Below, one piece after another: positions 5,502 to 5,876 of a DNA stretch of 5,876 nucleotides. Every line of letters begins with the position of its first letter. Position 1 is the first letter of the stretch. Position numbers and translations under genes: made by a program. The stretch comes from Acidobacteriaceae bacterium (GTDB lineage Bacteria > Acidobacteriota > Terriglobia > Bryobacterales > Bryobacteraceae). The notes under the pieces are model-generated. The model did no database searches. It saw nothing but the letters and a program-made list of their open reading frames with translations, and had not been told where the DNA came from. The stretch lies in assembly GCA_019244945.1 (NCBI GenBank), contig JAFASD010000498.1:1-5876 (forward strand), written 5' to 3'.

Positions 5502-5876
5502 GTCCGGCTCTTTGGAATTTCGACGCTTGCGACAATCTGCTGAAGGACGTTGTCGGGCAGCAAGCCTTCGATCTCGGCTTCCGGCTTGAGCACGATGCGA
5601 TGCCGCAGGACCGGGAGAGCCGCACCTTTGACATCGTCCGGCAGAAGGTAATCGCGACCATCCATAGCGGCCAACGCACGGCTCACGTACAGAAGGCCGA
5701 CTGCAGCGCGAGGACTCGCTCCTAAGGCCACGGCCGGCCAATCGCGCGTGCGACGAACGATGGATACCAGGTAGGGGAGGAGTGTTGGCTCGATATGCAC
5801 TTGCTCAATTTCTGCACGCGCTGCGTTCAGCAAGCCCTCTTCGGCAGTCGCGAGCGGCACTTCTTCCCATCGCCTC
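5498..5876 (-). CDS. MoxR-type AAA+ ATPase, C-terminal part (5' end outside window)
   Basis: The frame is open from the right edge to TGA 5500-5498, giving about 125 residues. Visible sequence runs from RRWEEVPLATAEEGLLNAAR through VHIEPTLLPYLVSIVRRTRDW, LGASPRAAVGLLYVSRALAA, GRDYLLPDDVKGAALPVLRHRI and on to the C-terminus. This is the lid domain of MoxR ATPases: the LGASPRA motif is the sensor-2 arginine region, and the DVKGAALPVLRHR stretch is highly characteristic. Walker A and B lie beyond the window. MoxR proteins are ATP-driven chaperone-like remodelers that work with vWA-type partners, here the coupled DUF58 protein (ATGA overlap). The GTG at 5860-5858 is only an internal codon; similarity begins upstream of it. 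Confidence 0.93.
   Translation of the reverse strand, partial: RRWEEVPLATAEEGLLNAARAEIEQVHIEPTLLPYLVSIVRRTRDWPAVALGASPRAAVGLLYVSRALAAMDGRDYLLPDDVKGAALPVLRHRIVLKPEAEIEGLLPDNVLQQIVASVEIPKSRT

Noticed and set aside
5502..5741. N-terminal extension of the DUF58 protein to 5741
   Set aside because: This stretch is out-of-frame MoxR coding sequence, Arg/Ser-rich, and the ATGA junction at 5501 gives a natural start.

Overview
The window reads as part of a bacterial chromosome of moderate-to-high GC, densely packed, with genes that abut or overlap. The set MoxR ATPase, DUF58 protein, SpoIIM-like membrane protein and RDD membrane protein is typical of Gram-negative soil bacteria. Its style (a SpoIIM-like protein starting MISNRW, an RDD protein with a long acidic/basic tail) suggests Acidobacteriota. 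That taxon is an inference from gene content and I cannot confirm it.

Layout, left to right. (1) Bases 1-152, minus strand: the first 50 codons of an AAA-like (AAA_35 type) P-loop ATPase that leaves the window before its Walker A motif. (2) 149-1699, minus: a TIR domain fused to a complete AAA_35-type ATPase; its TGA stop overlaps the ATG of gene 1 (ATGA). (3) 1818-2366, minus: a peroxiredoxin-like thioredoxin-fold protein with an in-frame TGA where the first Cys of a CxxC motif is expected. A small GC-rich hairpin follows at the right spacing for a bacterial SECIS element, so I read this as a selenoprotein with a UxxC active site. A standard gene caller would truncate it. (4) 2387-3175, minus: RDD-family membrane protein. 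(5) 3174-4118, plus: SpoIIM/DUF95-type membrane protein; its ATG overlaps the ATG of the RDD gene in a shared CATG. (6) 4110-5501, minus: DUF58 (vWA-like) protein with two N-terminal membrane segments, overlapping gene 5 tail to tail by 9 bp. (7) 5498-5876, minus: C-terminal part of a MoxR-type AAA+ ATPase, again joined by ATGA to the DUF58 gene. There is no gene-free stretch longer than about 120 bp.

How they may work together. MoxR and DUF58 form a translationally coupled ATPase/vWA pair, usually seen as a chaperone-like or maturation module at the membrane; the RDD and SpoIIM-like proteins are regular membrane partners of that cassette. The selenoprotein follows the RDD gene after a 20-bp gap, so it is probably co-transcribed and may add a thiol/selenol redox step to the cell-envelope cassette. 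The TIR-ATPase and the coupled second ATPase look like a two-protein conflict (defence or signalling) unit: an NADase-type effector ATPase with no sensor repeats of its own, plus a partner that begins directly with the ATPase domain and may carry sensor repeats outside the window. Whether the TIR pair is functionally tied to the MoxR cassette, or just sits next to it, cannot be decided from this window.
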